64,000 nucleotides of DNA, taken from NCBI GenBank assembly GCA_003023695.1, contig PXYW01000009.1:35110-99109 (forward strand), given 5' to 3'. Origin of the DNA: Sulfobacillus benefaciens. Lineage in GTDB: Bacteria > Bacillota > Sulfobacillia > Sulfobacillales > Sulfobacillaceae. How positions within the stretch are numbered: position 1 is the first letter of the stretch; the number at the start of each line of letters is the position of its first letter. Shown here piece after piece: positions 9,061 to 17,906 of the stretch. The translations under genes were made by a program, and so were the position numbers. The notes under the pieces are model-generated. The model had not been told where the DNA came from. It was given only the letters and a program-made list of their open reading frames with translations, and made no database searches.

Positions 9061-10065
9061 TCAGCGAAATATCGCGTAAAAATCCTTACCCAAACTCTTT
9101 AATCCCAACCCCCCAGTTAATCTCGGTTGATAGGCGCCTTGCAGCACCATATGGTAAAGGGCACGAATCTGGGTGGCGGTCCCCTGGATTTCATAATAGG
9201 CTGCGCGGGATTTCATAAATCGCGCGTGTCGGCTACTGATCTTGGCATTAAGACGAAAATAGTCCGCGACCGGGTCTGTATCGTCACCGGCCATCCACTC
9301 TAAAAACGCCGCACGACTTTCTGCATGGGTCGCATACCCGATATAGTCCTGTGCCAGGTTTTGTAATCCCGCCCACGAAGACTGCTGTTGCACGCCCTTG
9401 CCTGATGTGACGTTGTGTTCATGACGCCGATAGAGGGATAGGGTTTCGTTCAAGTACAGTACAGGTCCCATAGCCCTCGCGGTGAGGTAAATCGGCATTT
9501 CATGGCCAAAATAAAACTTAAATCGGTCGGGATAAGCAGACAAGCGAGGAATAATGCGAGTGATCACCGAGCGATGAGCCGTCAAGGCAAACCCCAGGGG
9601 AAAACTTTTTAAGGGCCCATCTCCGAGACGTTGGGCAGAAACCACCACCGTTTTCCTAATCACGGGAAAACGAGTATTAGTAGGGGATAAGTCGTTATGC
9701 ACCACCATCGCCTGATGAATGCCCAACACGGCACCATTGCGACGGAATTGCTCCACCAGGCGTTTGAGCTTGGTTTCATGCCACACATCGTCTTGATCAC
9801 AGAAACTGATATAGTCACCCTGACAAAGACTAGCCGCTTTAAGAAAATTATCGACATAGCCCAGCCTGATCGGATTTTGGTGGATATGCACAGGAAATGG
9901 GGCACTTCTTTTGAACTCGTGAAGCAAAGCCACGGTGTCATCTGTGGATCCATCATCACACACCACCAGCTCACAGGGCAAAAGATCTTGACTAACTAGA
10001 CTCTTTAGTTGCTCGGAAAGATAGCGGGCACCGTTATAGGTGGCCATAGCAATGGACATGTTCAT
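9061..10065 (-). CDS. Glycosyltransferase family 2
   Basis: A GT-A fold enzyme of about 334 residues. The nucleotide-sugar domain starts with SIAMATYNGARYLSEQLKSL. VVCDDGSTDDT and the DxD-like ISFCDQDDVWH, where metal and donor bind, follow in the first third. No membrane segments are evident. I prefer ATG at 10065; a TTG at 10107 would add 14 residues without improving the fit. It lies 31 bases upstream of murJ and probably shares its transcript, so it may build the glycan that the flippase exports. Confidence 0.83.
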   Translation of the reverse strand: MNMSIAMATYNGARYLSEQLKSLVSQDLLPCELVVCDDGSTDDTVALLHEFKRSAPFPVHIHQNPIRLGYVDNFLKAASLCQGDYISFCDQDDVWHETKLKRLVEQFRRNGAVLGIHQAMVVHNDLSPTNTRFPVIRKTVVVSAQRLGDGPLKSFPLGFALTAHRSVITRIIPRLSAYPDRFKFYFGHEMPIYLTARAMGPVLYLNETLSLYRRHEHNVTSGKGVQQQSSWAGLQNLAQDYIGYATHAESRAAFLEWMAGDDTDPVADYFRLNAKISSRHARFMKSRAAYYEIQGTATQIRALYHMVLQGAYQPRLTGGLGLKSLGKDFYAIFR

Positions 10066-10179
10066 GAAGACATCATACCCAACCCCACGTTTAACTCCAA
10101 GGGTCAAAGAAGTCGCAGGCTCCAGTCAACTCGTATTTGAGAAACGGAAACCTGTTGGATTAACCAATGCAATGTATGC

Positions 10180-10196
10180 TATCCTCTTTTAGGATA
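10180..10196. promoter_or_regulatory. Inverted repeat upstream of the exporter leader
   Basis: TATCCT-CTTTT-AGGATA is a perfect 6-bp inverted repeat 8 bases before the leader ORF. It could be an operator or a small RNA hairpin. Its right arm supplies the AGGA that would serve as the leader's ribosome site, so folding could also modulate leader translation. No activity is proven. Confidence 0.35.
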
Positions 10197-10203
10197 CTGA
10201 CCT

Positions 10204-10260
10204 ATGGGTTGCTTCCCCACTGTGAGTCCGTCCGTTTACCGCAGCAACCCTCTTTGCTAG
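10204..10260 (+). CDS. Putative 18-residue leader peptide of the ABC exporter operon
   Basis: A short ORF from ATG to TAG encodes MGCFPTVSPSVYRSNPLC. AGGA lies 9 bases upstream, and the ORF ends 23 bases before the first exporter gene. It covers both arms of an 8-bp hairpin, so ribosome position on it would decide whether that stem forms. Leader-controlled expression is known for the similar BmrCD exporter of Bacillus subtilis (bmrB). Assignment here is inference from layout, with no homology. Confidence 0.4.
   Translation: MGCFPTVSPSVYRSNPLC
10206..10250 (+). promoter_or_regulatory. 8-bp attenuator-like stem in the exporter leader
   Basis: GGGTTGCT (10206-10213) pairs perfectly with AGCAACCC (10243-10250) across a 29-base loop. 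The first arm covers the leader's start region and the second its end, so a ribosome stalled on the leader would open the stem. The exporter's own ribosome site (GAAAGGTAGG) lies 20 or so bases beyond, where alternative pairing could matter. Confidence 0.5.
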
Positions 10261-10283
10261 TAAGACGAGAAAGGTAGGCATTT

Positions 10284-12041
10284 GTGCGCGTTTTTTTGGA
10301 TTTAATGTGGTTTTTTAAACGGCATTGGTCTAGATATTTCGGCGGAATAGTTCTTCTCATTATTGTGGCTATATTAACATTGATCCCACCCAAAGTCGTG
10401 GGAATTGTTGTCAACGAACTCACCAACCGGACATTGACCAAAGCGCATCTGTTATACGCCCTGTTAGCAATTTTCGGCACCGCGATAGTGACTTATGGCA
10501 TCCGCTACTGGTGGCGTGTATTGTTGTATGGGGGATCCATTCAGCTGGGAACGGATTTGCGAAATCGCTTGTATGAACATTTTACTGTAATGTCGCCGCA
10601 ATTTTACCATCAGCAACGCATTGGGGATTTGATGGCTCATTCGACTAATGACGTACAGGCAATCCAGGAAACTGCCGGAGATGGTGTTTTGACCTTGGTA
10701 GATTCCATCACTACCGGCACCGTGGTCATTGCCACCATGGTATCGACCATCAGTTGGAAATTGACGGTCGTTTCGCTATTGCCATTGCCCATTATGGCAT
10801 ATGCCGTATCACGCTATGGCAAGATGTTACACGATCGCTTTACTCTGGCTCAGGCAGCGTTTTCCGACATTAACGACAGGGTACAGGAGTATATCTCCGG
10901 GGTCCGCGTAGTACGGGCATTTGGTCAAGAGCCCTGGGAACGCAAAAATTTTGTTCAATTGTCTCGCGATGTGGTTTCCAAAAACGTTGCTGTAGCTCGC
11001 ATTGATTCATTATTTGATCCTACCATTTCCGTAATCATTGGCTTTTCATATTTCCTCTCGATTGCCGTAGGCGCCGTGTTTGTAGTTCATCATACGTTGA
11101 ATCTTGGCCAGTTGACGACGTTTACCCTCTATTTAGGTCAACTCATTTGGCCTATGTTGGCATTTGGCTTTCTCTTCAATATCGTTGAGCGGGGCCGCGC
11201 TTCGTATGATCGGGTGACCACTTTGCTAAATATCGCTCCAGAGGTGAAAGACCGGCCCGATGCCAAACATATTGTACCTAGCGGTGACATTCGCTATCAG
11301 GTTAGACGTTTCTGCTATCCAGATAGTACTGCAATAGCCTTGCAAGATATTCATTTAACCGTGCGTCAAGGAGAAACCCTCGGCATCGTCGGGCGCACAG
11401 GCGCCGGTAAAACTACCTTAATCCGTTTGTTATTAAGGGAATTTGATGTGACTGACGGCGATATTGAAATCGGCGGCCACTCCATTTATCAGATCACCTT
11501 GAGGGAATTGCGCCAAGCGATGGCGTATGCTCCTCAGGACAACTTCTTGTTCTCGGCCTCAATCGCAGAAAATATCGCTTTTGCCCACCCCGATGCCAGT
11601 CAGGACGAAATTGAGCGTTACGCCAAAATTGCCGATATTCACCAGGACATCATGCGTTTCCCCAATGGTTATGGCACCATCGTCGGGGAACGGGGCGTGT
11701 CTTTGTCGGGCGGGCAAAAACAACGCATTTCAATTGCCCGAGCTCTATTGCAAGATGCCGAAATTTTGTTGCTGGATGACACCTTATCGGCCGTCGATGC
11801 CAAAACCGAAGCACAAATTCTGGACGAACTCAAGAAAAATCGTGTGGGACGCACCACCCTGATTGCTACTCACCGGTTGAGTGCGGTGGAACATGCAGAC
11901 CAAATCATCGTCTTAGAACAAGGGACCATAGTTGAACAGGGTACCCACCATAGTTTATTGGCTCGCCAAGGCCGATATTACACAATGTACCAGCGTCAGC
12001 AATTAGAATCGCTGGTAGAGCAAGGAGGTGAAAGCCTTTGA
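10284..12041 (+). CDS. ABC exporter half-transporter with degenerate catalytic site (first subunit)
   Basis: A 585-residue fused TMD-NBD protein of the multidrug/lipid exporter class. The six-helix domain spans about 1-310. Walker A GRTGAGKTTL lies near 368, the signature LSGGQKQR near 473, and Walker B ILLLDDTLSAVD near 494. The catalytic Glu after Walker B is Asp, the mark of the non-hydrolysing site in heterodimers such as BmrC and TM287. It overlaps its partner by four bases. The GTG start follows GAAAGGTAGG. Likely substrates are drugs or lipids; the sequence does not say which. Confidence 0.88.
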   Translation: MRVFLDLMWFFKRHWSRYFGGIVLLIIVAILTLIPPKVVGIVVNELTNRTLTKAHLLYALLAIFGTAIVTYGIRYWWRVLLYGGSIQLGTDLRNRLYEHFTVMSPQFYHQQRIGDLMAHSTNDVQAIQETAGDGVLTLVDSITTGTVVIATMVSTISWKLTVVSLLPLPIMAYAVSRYGKMLHDRFTLAQAAFSDINDRVQEYISGVRVVRAFGQEPWERKNFVQLSRDVVSKNVAVARIDSLFDPTISVIIGFSYFLSIAVGAVFVVHHTLNLGQLTTFTLYLGQLIWPMLAFGFLFNIVERGRASYDRVTTLLNIAPEVKDRPDAKHIVPSGDIRYQVRRFCYPDSTAIALQDIHLTVRQGETLGIVGRTGAGKTTLIRLLLREFDVTDGDIEIGGHSIYQITLRELRQAMAYAPQDNFLFSASIAENIAFAHPDASQDEIERYAKIADIHQDIMRFPNGYGTIVGERGVSLSGGQKQRISIARALLQDAEILLLDDTLSAVDAKTEAQILDELKKNRVGRTTLIATHRLSAVEHADQIIVLEQGTIVEQGTHHSLLARQGRYYTMYQRQQLESLVEQGGESL

Positions 12042-13819
12042 GCGCCCATTTGCTAGATTATCCCCAGACTTCAGGAAACCGTGGCATTTTTATTCGTCTA
12101 TTGCGATACATGCTGCCACACCGTGGAAAGGTGGCCCTTTCTCTGGCCATACTATTGGCTGCCACTGCCACGGATGTGTTCCAACCCATTTTAATTAAGA
12201 TCTTTATTGACCAATATCTTATCCCTCATCACTTTCCGGAAAATGTGATGGTCGCGCTTGCCGTGGGATATATGGGCCTCGTCGTGGCCACATCAGTACT
12301 AAACGTTTTCCAATTATTATTGTTTCAAATGTTGGCACTAGATATTATTCAAACCCTTCGCGTAGAACTATTCGATAAAATTCAAGAAATGGCCCTGTCT
12401 TTTTTTGACCAGACTCCGGTAGGGGTGTTAGTCTCCCGGATAACCAACGATACCGAGGCCATTTTGGACATGTTTATGACGGTGTTGTCCACATTCATCC
12501 AAAACATCACGGTACTTGCTGGCATTCTCATTGCCATGTTTGCCTTGGATGCCCGTTTGGCAACCTACTGCTTAGTATTGGTTCCGGTTATCGCGGGCGT
12601 CATGATCCTCTACCGTCGGGTGAGCAGTCCTGTATTTCATCAATCGCGCCAACGGTTAGCGCTGCTAAATGCCAAGCTGAATGAATCTTTACAGGGTATG
12701 CCAGTAATCCAGTCCATGCGACAGGAGCCGCGTCTTAAAAGAGAGTTTGGCGACATTAATGAATCCTATCGCCGCGCACGTTTTCGCAACACACAGATCA
12801 ATGGTCTCCTCCTGCGCCCTTTGATGGATGTCATATATTTCTTCGTCTTAATGCTAGTCCTTTGGTATTTTGGCGAGCGGTCCTTTGCACATTTGGTCAA
12901 CATTGGAGTGCTATATGCATTCGTCACCTATTTGAGCCGGTTTTTTGAACCCGTCAACAATATGTTGCAACGGATGAACTTTTTTCAACAAGCTATGGTC
13001 TCAGCGGAACGCGTGTTTCAAATATTGGACAATCCTCTTTTAGCGCCCAAGCCCGAGGGCACTAGCGATCCCGTAATCTGGAGAGGACAAGTCAAGTTCG
13101 ATAATGTCTCTTTTTCTTACGATGGCGTCACTGATGTCCTAAAACACATCAGCTTTACTGCCGAGCCGGGGAAAACGGTAGCCATTGTCGGTCACACGGG
13201 CAGCGGGAAAAGCTCAATTGTCAATTTGCTGATGCGATTTTACCCGGTGGAACATGGACGCATTTTCCTAGACGGTGCAGACTTAAAAACTTTCTCGGAC
13301 AAAGAATTACGATCTAAGATCGGGCTAGTGTTGCAAGACCCCTTCCTATTTGTCGGCGATATCGCATCAAATATTCGACTTGGCAATGAAGAGATCACAG
13401 ACGCTCAGGTCGAGGCGGCTGCACAGTTTGTGCAGGCGGATACCTTCATTCGTCGTTTGCCAGAAGGCTATCATGCGCCAATTGGGGAGCGCGGAGCTAC
13501 GTTATCTACAGGCCAGCGGCAGCTCATCTCGTTTGCGCGTACCATGGCTACCAACCCTACCATTTTGGTCCTGGACGAAGCCACTGCCAGTGTCGATACA
13601 GAAACCGAAGATGCCATTCAGATGGCGCTGAAAAAGATGCGCCACGGCCGCACCACAATAGCCATCGCCCACAGACTGTCAACGATTCAAGACGCCGACC
13701 TCATCTTGGTACTGCATCATGGTGAAATTGTTGAGCGCGGATCACACCAAGAGCTTCTAGCACTAGGGGGCTTGTATCACAAGATGTACTTGTTGCAACA
13801 AGGAGGCGCCCGGGAATAG
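12038..13819 (+). CDS. ABC exporter half-transporter, catalytically competent partner
   Basis: A 593-residue TMD-NBD protein that forms the heterodimer with the preceding gene; the TTG start overlaps its stop. Walker A is GHTGSGKSS near residue 386. The signature is the altered LSTGQRQL near 489. Walker B ILVLDEATASVDTETE keeps the catalytic Glu. An altered signature here plus the Asp in the partner together make one degenerate site and leave one canonical site, exactly as in asymmetric exporters. AAGGAGG precedes the start inside the upstream gene. Confidence 0.88.
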   Translation: MSAHLLDYPQTSGNRGIFIRLLRYMLPHRGKVALSLAILLAATATDVFQPILIKIFIDQYLIPHHFPENVMVALAVGYMGLVVATSVLNVFQLLLFQMLALDIIQTLRVELFDKIQEMALSFFDQTPVGVLVSRITNDTEAILDMFMTVLSTFIQNITVLAGILIAMFALDARLATYCLVLVPVIAGVMILYRRVSSPVFHQSRQRLALLNAKLNESLQGMPVIQSMRQEPRLKREFGDINESYRRARFRNTQINGLLLRPLMDVIYFFVLMLVLWYFGERSFAHLVNIGVLYAFVTYLSRFFEPVNNMLQRMNFFQQAMVSAERVFQILDNPLLAPKPEGTSDPVIWRGQVKFDNVSFSYDGVTDVLKHISFTAEPGKTVAIVGHTGSGKSSIVNLLMRFYPVEHGRIFLDGADLKTFSDKELRSKIGLVLQDPFLFVGDIASNIRLGNEEITDAQVEAAAQFVQADTFIRRLPEGYHAPIGERGATLSTGQRQLISFARTMATNPTILVLDEATASVDTETEDAIQMALKKMRHGRTTIAIAHRLSTIQDADLILVLHHGEIVERGSHQELLALGGLYHKMYLLQQGGARE

Positions 13820-13859
13820 CCATAAGCCATACAGAGGAAGACTGGTGCCTTTTATGGGT

Positions 13860-14537
13860 CTACCTGATCTTCACGCTTTGCGCAATCGTGGCCAGCCACC
13901 CGACATTTGATGATGGTACTGTCATCACCACTTCCAGCCATCCGTGCTGGGGCCACGCAATGTCAATAGTTTGCTGACTGGCTTGATTTGCTTGGGGCGT
14001 GATCGGCGTGCCAAATACCATAGATCCTAAAGGTTGAGTGGCTCCAGGAGATTTCTGCGGCACGGCCTCTACCAACACTCCGAAACGATGAGCCATCGAA
14101 GTCCAATGCCAATATCCAGGATGTGACGCAAAATGTTGTGCCAATTTCAACGGCACTTTTAGAGAGATAGTTGCTCCAAGATAAGTCTCGTCGACATTAC
14201 TCCAGCCTTTATCCTTAGTAGGCGGTATGGACGGATGCGACGTGGCAGGAGTAAACACCGAGACCGAATGTCCCTTGCCCGTCGTTCTTTTATGCGAAGC
14301 AGCTAATGAGTTTCCCGGTACGGCGGCAATCGGGGTCGTGGCCATGGTGTGATAGATGAAGAGCGCCACCACTGCTGCCCCAGCCACCACCCCGACGTTA
14401 TAGATAAGGCGTCCAATAGTGTTCTTACCCGTTGACCGAAGCTCGGCTCCACAATGTCGACAGAATCGATCGCCCTCCCTAATCGTCTCGGTGCAATATG
14501 GACATGAGGATAATTTGGGGCGGGTTCGCTTATCCAC
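13860..14537 (-). CDS. Zinc-ribbon membrane protein of unknown function
   Basis: A 225-residue protein with an N-terminal zinc ribbon, CPYCTETIREGDRFCRHCG (two CxxC knuckles, residues 12-30). One membrane helix follows near 45-65 (LIYNVGVVAGAAVVALFIY), then a Ser/Thr-rich linker and a C-terminal domain of about 120 residues that I do not recognise. By hydropathy the C-domain should face outside. The GTG start has GGAGGTG 6 bases upstream. It lies downstream of the S53 peptidase on the same strand. Zinc-ribbon-plus-helix proteins are common in Firmicutes, but no role can be assigned. Confidence 0.6.
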   Translation of the reverse strand: MDKRTRPKLSSCPYCTETIREGDRFCRHCGAELRSTGKNTIGRLIYNVGVVAGAAVVALFIYHTMATTPIAAVPGNSLAASHKRTTGKGHSVSVFTPATSHPSIPPTKDKGWSNVDETYLGATISLKVPLKLAQHFASHPGYWHWTSMAHRFGVLVEAVPQKSPGATQPLGSMVFGTPITPQANQASQQTIDIAWPQHGWLEVVMTVPSSNVGWLATIAQSVKIR

Positions 14538-14632
14538 ATCGCACCTCCATGCCGTTTGGTACTGCCATTGTACCGATTTCCGCAGAAATTACGAAGCATT
14601 TTCCAGCCGTTGCCGCACATTATTTAAATTTT

Positions 14633-16186
14633 CTAGATCCATTCGGCAACCAAACGACCGACCACGGGCGATCCCCAACCAGTAACCGCATCCCAGCCCA
14701 CCGTGCAAGAATACCCTACCAGGCCTCCATAGTTGTTGTTTCCCTGAACTATATCGCGAAATACTGGCGTTCCGCCCATGTCATAGAGGAGGGGCTGGAC
14801 AAATCCGGGAGTCGTCAGATTACTTTGCTGTCGCGCTTGCGTAACCAGCGCCAATATTGCGGCCCACGCCGGGGCTGCTGCGGATGTCCCGCCGACAACC
14901 GTCCAGCTTCCTTGAAAAGCCACAGCATACCCTGTGTTAGGGTCGGCATTCAGGGCAACATCGGGAACGCCCCGACCCAGACGATAACCGGGCTTTAAGG
15001 GAAGAGCAATGTGATTTTGATAGTTGGGGACAGGAAACACCTGGCTAATCCCACCCCCAGAAGCTCCGTTGTTATCAACATCAGTCCACCCAGTTTCTTC
15101 TGCAATCGATCCATTCGGGTTCAATACCAAATGGGTACCGCCAACCGCTACGGCATGAGGACATGCGGCCGGCCCATCAACATGCAGGTGGCTTCCCCCA
15201 GGAGTTCGCCGACCATAAGCGCCTTGGTCCCCTGATGCCACTAAGGTCGTGATCCCAAAACTTGTACCCTGCGCTATCATGCTGTCCCATGCCCTTAACA
15301 CCGCCGGAGCAAATCGAAATTCGGCCACGCCATAGCTTATGGACAAGATGGTAGGGTTGTTCTCCGTATCATAAATGGCATATTCCAATGCATTGAGCAC
15401 CGATGTCGCAAAGGATTGATCCGTGCTCCCCGCAGACGCTTCGTATACCACAAAGTTGGCTCCTGGTGCCAAAGCGGTAGCCCACTCTACATCGAGAGTC
15501 GCTTCCATGTCGTAAGCTTGCGTTCCCCCATCGTTGGGCGTACCGTCTACAGAAACAAATGTCAGTGAAGGTGTTGGAACATTAAATGCACTCCAAAATG
15601 CCTGTAAATCACTGTCGCTATATCCATTGGAAAACTCTAGAATTCCGACGGTTACCCCCGTGCCGTTTAAGTTCACCGGAAATTGATAAGCCGTTTTGAT
15701 ATCTTGAGGGAAAAATCCCTGGCCTTGGTTGGCTAATTCCTCTGTATGGCGAGGATAGCGCAAGCTGGGATACAGGCTTGCCACATTATCCAACCCGACG
15801 ATTCCCGCAATCCATGGGGCCACAAACCCTGGCACTGATGGTTCATTCGACGGAGCAAAACGGTCGCCGCTTTCGAGAAATTCCAGGCCAAAGGTTTTTG
15901 CCGCCGTATCAAAGGTGCCGCGCAGCCAGAACACGAACGCCGTTTCCCTCTCAATGATCATTCCCTCGCGTGTTACCCATTCGCGAAACAGGCGCCATAC
16001 ATCATCAGGTACCCCGTGATCTTTAAGAAACTCTTCGCGAGTCATGGGCTTATTCTCTGCTTCAACTGCCCCCAAATTCCATGGATGAAACACCACCGCA
16101 ACCGTTACTGAACCGCTTATATCATGTTTAGGCCGAAAATCTGATTTAAGACTTTCGGGAAGAGTGTGTCCTGACAATTTCACCAA
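14633..16186 (-). CDS. S53 serine-carboxyl peptidase (kumamolisin-like pro-enzyme)
   Basis: A 517-residue sedolisin. Residues about 1-165 form the Pro-kumamolisin activation domain (SGSVTVAVVFHPW ... TREEFLKDHGV). The catalytic domain then shows the Glu and Asp in MEATLDVEWA (near 226/230), the oxyanion Asp in VASGDQGAYG and the Ser in VGGTSAAAPAWAA (near 433). A calcium-loop-like RDIVQGNNNYGG is near the end. The family works at low pH, which fits an acidophile. No clear signal peptide is visible, as in other kumamolisin precursors. It is transcribed alone with an AT-rich upstream region. Confidence 0.92.
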   Translation of the reverse strand: MVKLSGHTLPESLKSDFRPKHDISGSVTVAVVFHPWNLGAVEAENKPMTREEFLKDHGVPDDVWRLFREWVTREGMIIERETAFVFWLRGTFDTAAKTFGLEFLESGDRFAPSNEPSVPGFVAPWIAGIVGLDNVASLYPSLRYPRHTEELANQGQGFFPQDIKTAYQFPVNLNGTGVTVGILEFSNGYSDSDLQAFWSAFNVPTPSLTFVSVDGTPNDGGTQAYDMEATLDVEWATALAPGANFVVYEASAGSTDQSFATSVLNALEYAIYDTENNPTILSISYGVAEFRFAPAVLRAWDSMIAQGTSFGITTLVASGDQGAYGRRTPGGSHLHVDGPAACPHAVAVGGTHLVLNPNGSIAEETGWTDVDNNGASGGGISQVFPVPNYQNHIALPLKPGYRLGRGVPDVALNADPNTGYAVAFQGSWTVVGGTSAAAPAWAAILALVTQARQQSNLTTPGFVQPLLYDMGGTPVFRDIVQGNNNYGGLVGYSCTVGWDAVTGWGSPVVGRLVAEWI

Positions 16187-16241
16187 CGGATATCGCCTCC
16201 TTTATATCCATATTATGGTATTATCGTCAGCAAATTAAGTG

Positions 16242-16730
16242 CTACTCCAATAATTCCCAAGGAGTAAGGCAATGTGGTGTCTGTACCTGACAGGTGGGAC
16301 AGAGCACCTTGAGTTCAATCTCGCCACGCGAATTGGGGGGCAACGCATTGCCTAGTCCTTCAAGTACCTCGCCTGCAGGTACCATTTGTCCACATTGACC
16401 ACACGTACGCAGAACTTGGTACCATGGTAGGCCTGGTGCCTGGTCTTCGACATCAGCCAATTCGACCAGCACAGGGCCTAATAGAGGGCCTGCTTGGCGA
16501 CGGCGCTCAATAGCGCGAATGCCAATCCTCTCCATGATAGCTATTTCACTAGAAAACGGGTCCAGACGGGTCAATTTCATCCATAACGAACGGGGCACGA
16601 TAACCGAGACCATGTGGGTCCCATCCCCATCAGGCAGTGAAAAGACCGCCCAGGGACCTTCTGGGGCTTCCCCTAGCATATGCAATAAGTCTATTGGTGC
16701 TCCCACAGTCGCTCTCACATCCTTTGTCAT
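16242..16730 (-). CDS. Conserved-looking hypothetical protein with two CxxC pairs
   Basis: A 162-residue soluble protein I do not recognise. The C-terminal half has CGQCGQMVPAGE and, about 35 residues later, CPTCQVQTPHC, which could bind one zinc. The N-terminal half (WAVFSLPDGDGTHMVSVIVP) is beta-like. It is divergent from the M50-like gene, with 88 bp between the two starts. No membrane segment is visible. Function unknown. Confidence 0.5.
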   Translation of the reverse strand: MTKDVRATVGAPIDLLHMLGEAPEGPWAVFSLPDGDGTHMVSVIVPRSLWMKLTRLDPFSSEIAIMERIGIRAIERRRQAGPLLGPVLVELADVEDQAPGLPWYQVLRTCGQCGQMVPAGEVLEGLGNALPPNSRGEIELKVLCPTCQVQTPHCLTPWELLE

Positions 16731-16818
16731 AGGTCGCCCTAATTATATTGTACACTGTTCTAGTGGCCATTTTACCCAGGGATCTCCATATTTCCTATTT
16801 TTGGTAATTTATGGTAAC

Positions 16819-17784
16819 ATGTCAGGCATGAACATCGACCGAAGGTACCCTGGACAATCGGCGATTCTAGCTGTCATACTCATCGTGTTGACGGCACTGC
16901 TTGCTTGGAGCACTCGCCTTCCTGGCATCTGGCTTCAAATCGCTTGCCAAATCGGGATCTATGTCCTTTACCACGAACTGTCTCATGCGCTGGCTGCCTC
17001 CCTTATGGGTATACCCATTGATTTCATCTGCTTCGGTGACGTATCCCTGGCGCAATCGGTTGCAACCATTGGGGGCTTCGAGGTCAAAATGTCCCGCCTC
17101 CCCCTGCAGCTAAGTCTCGTCTTCGGCTGGGCTCCCTTGTCACGACGGCAACAAATCGTTTTAGGCATCTCCGGTGCCATGCTGCCGCTATTCACATGGC
17201 CAATGGCCGGATGGATTTGGCACGTGATCCTCGTCACAGGCATGCTGTCGTGGGTTCCAGCAATGCCCGATGCACGATTAGTGTATGGTACAAACCCTGC
17301 GAACTCTCGACCGGACGTCTTGCGTTGGGGCCATCATTGGTTCCCAATTATCCATATGGATCAGCAAGACCAAGACGTGCATCTGATTGTGAGAGGCCCC
17401 CTGATTTTCGAGCCACCTCAAAAAGCTTGGCTGGAATGCGTGGCTCCACGCATTCGCACCCAGCTGGCCGTCGAAATATGGGCAACCGAACCAAAGACCT
17501 CCCAGATATGGCTTCACGGACGCGGTCAACCCTATAGGATAGAGCTCCGACGGCACACTCGTTTGCCAATCAAATGGCCCGGATGGATTTGGACAAATCA
17601 CGGCCATATCCCCTGTCTGATCCGTGATGTCTCGTGGCATTCGGTGCGAATTACTGTCAACTCATTGCCAAAGCCCATGGCCACCGATATCTTAGCGCTC
17701 CATTGGCGGGGCACTCCTCTCACAATTCATGGCACGATCCTGCGACAAGATCCCGATACTCAAGACATTATACTAAAATGGTAA
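16819..17784 (+). CDS. M50-like membrane metallopeptidase fused to a PilZ-like domain
   Basis: About 321 residues. The membrane part carries YHELSHALAA (HExxH, near residue 52) within a hydrophobic helix. Farther on, WVPAMPDARLVYG is a match to the PxxxLDGGR segment that supplies the third zinc ligand in M50 site-2 proteases. The C-terminal ~80 residues contain RRHTRLPIKW and, 30 residues on, RDVSWHSVRI. These look like the RxxxR and D/NxSxxG motifs of PilZ, with the glycine lost. The following gene is also PilZ-like. I chose ATG at 16819 (16828 is equally possible); a longer frame to 16519 would overlap the divergent gene. Function is inferred only. Confidence 0.6.
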   Translation: MSGMNIDRRYPGQSAILAVILIVLTALLAWSTRLPGIWLQIACQIGIYVLYHELSHALAASLMGIPIDFICFGDVSLAQSVATIGGFEVKMSRLPLQLSLVFGWAPLSRRQQIVLGISGAMLPLFTWPMAGWIWHVILVTGMLSWVPAMPDARLVYGTNPANSRPDVLRWGHHWFPIIHMDQQDQDVHLIVRGPLIFEPPQKAWLECVAPRIRTQLAVEIWATEPKTSQIWLHGRGQPYRIELRRHTRLPIKWPGWIWTNHGHIPCLIRDVSWHSVRITVNSLPKPMATDILALHWRGTPLTIHGTILRQDPDTQDIILKW

Positions 17785-17906
17785 TGTGCTTGATGGTTGA
17801 CCATAGAGCTTCCAGATTTGGGTTGGACTTTCGGTATTTGTTGCCGTTTGGCAGGAACCCGGCTCTGTAATGACGAAGTCTTGGTTATCTTAAAAAGACT
17901 GGATGG

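Noticed and set aside
10180..10283. A metabolite riboswitch before the exporter
   Set aside because: The region is only about 100 bases, with one simple stem and a short ORF, and none of the conserved cores I know. A leader-peptide attenuator fits better.
7462..14000. A lantibiotic or natural-product cluster around the ABC exporter
   Set aside because: There is no precursor peptide with a leader cleavage motif, no modification enzyme and no peptidase domain on the ABC proteins.
16519..16818. N-terminal extension of the M50-like protein to 16519
   Set aside because: It would overlap the opposite-strand gene at 16242-16730 and its spacer, and the extra 100 residues look non-coding.
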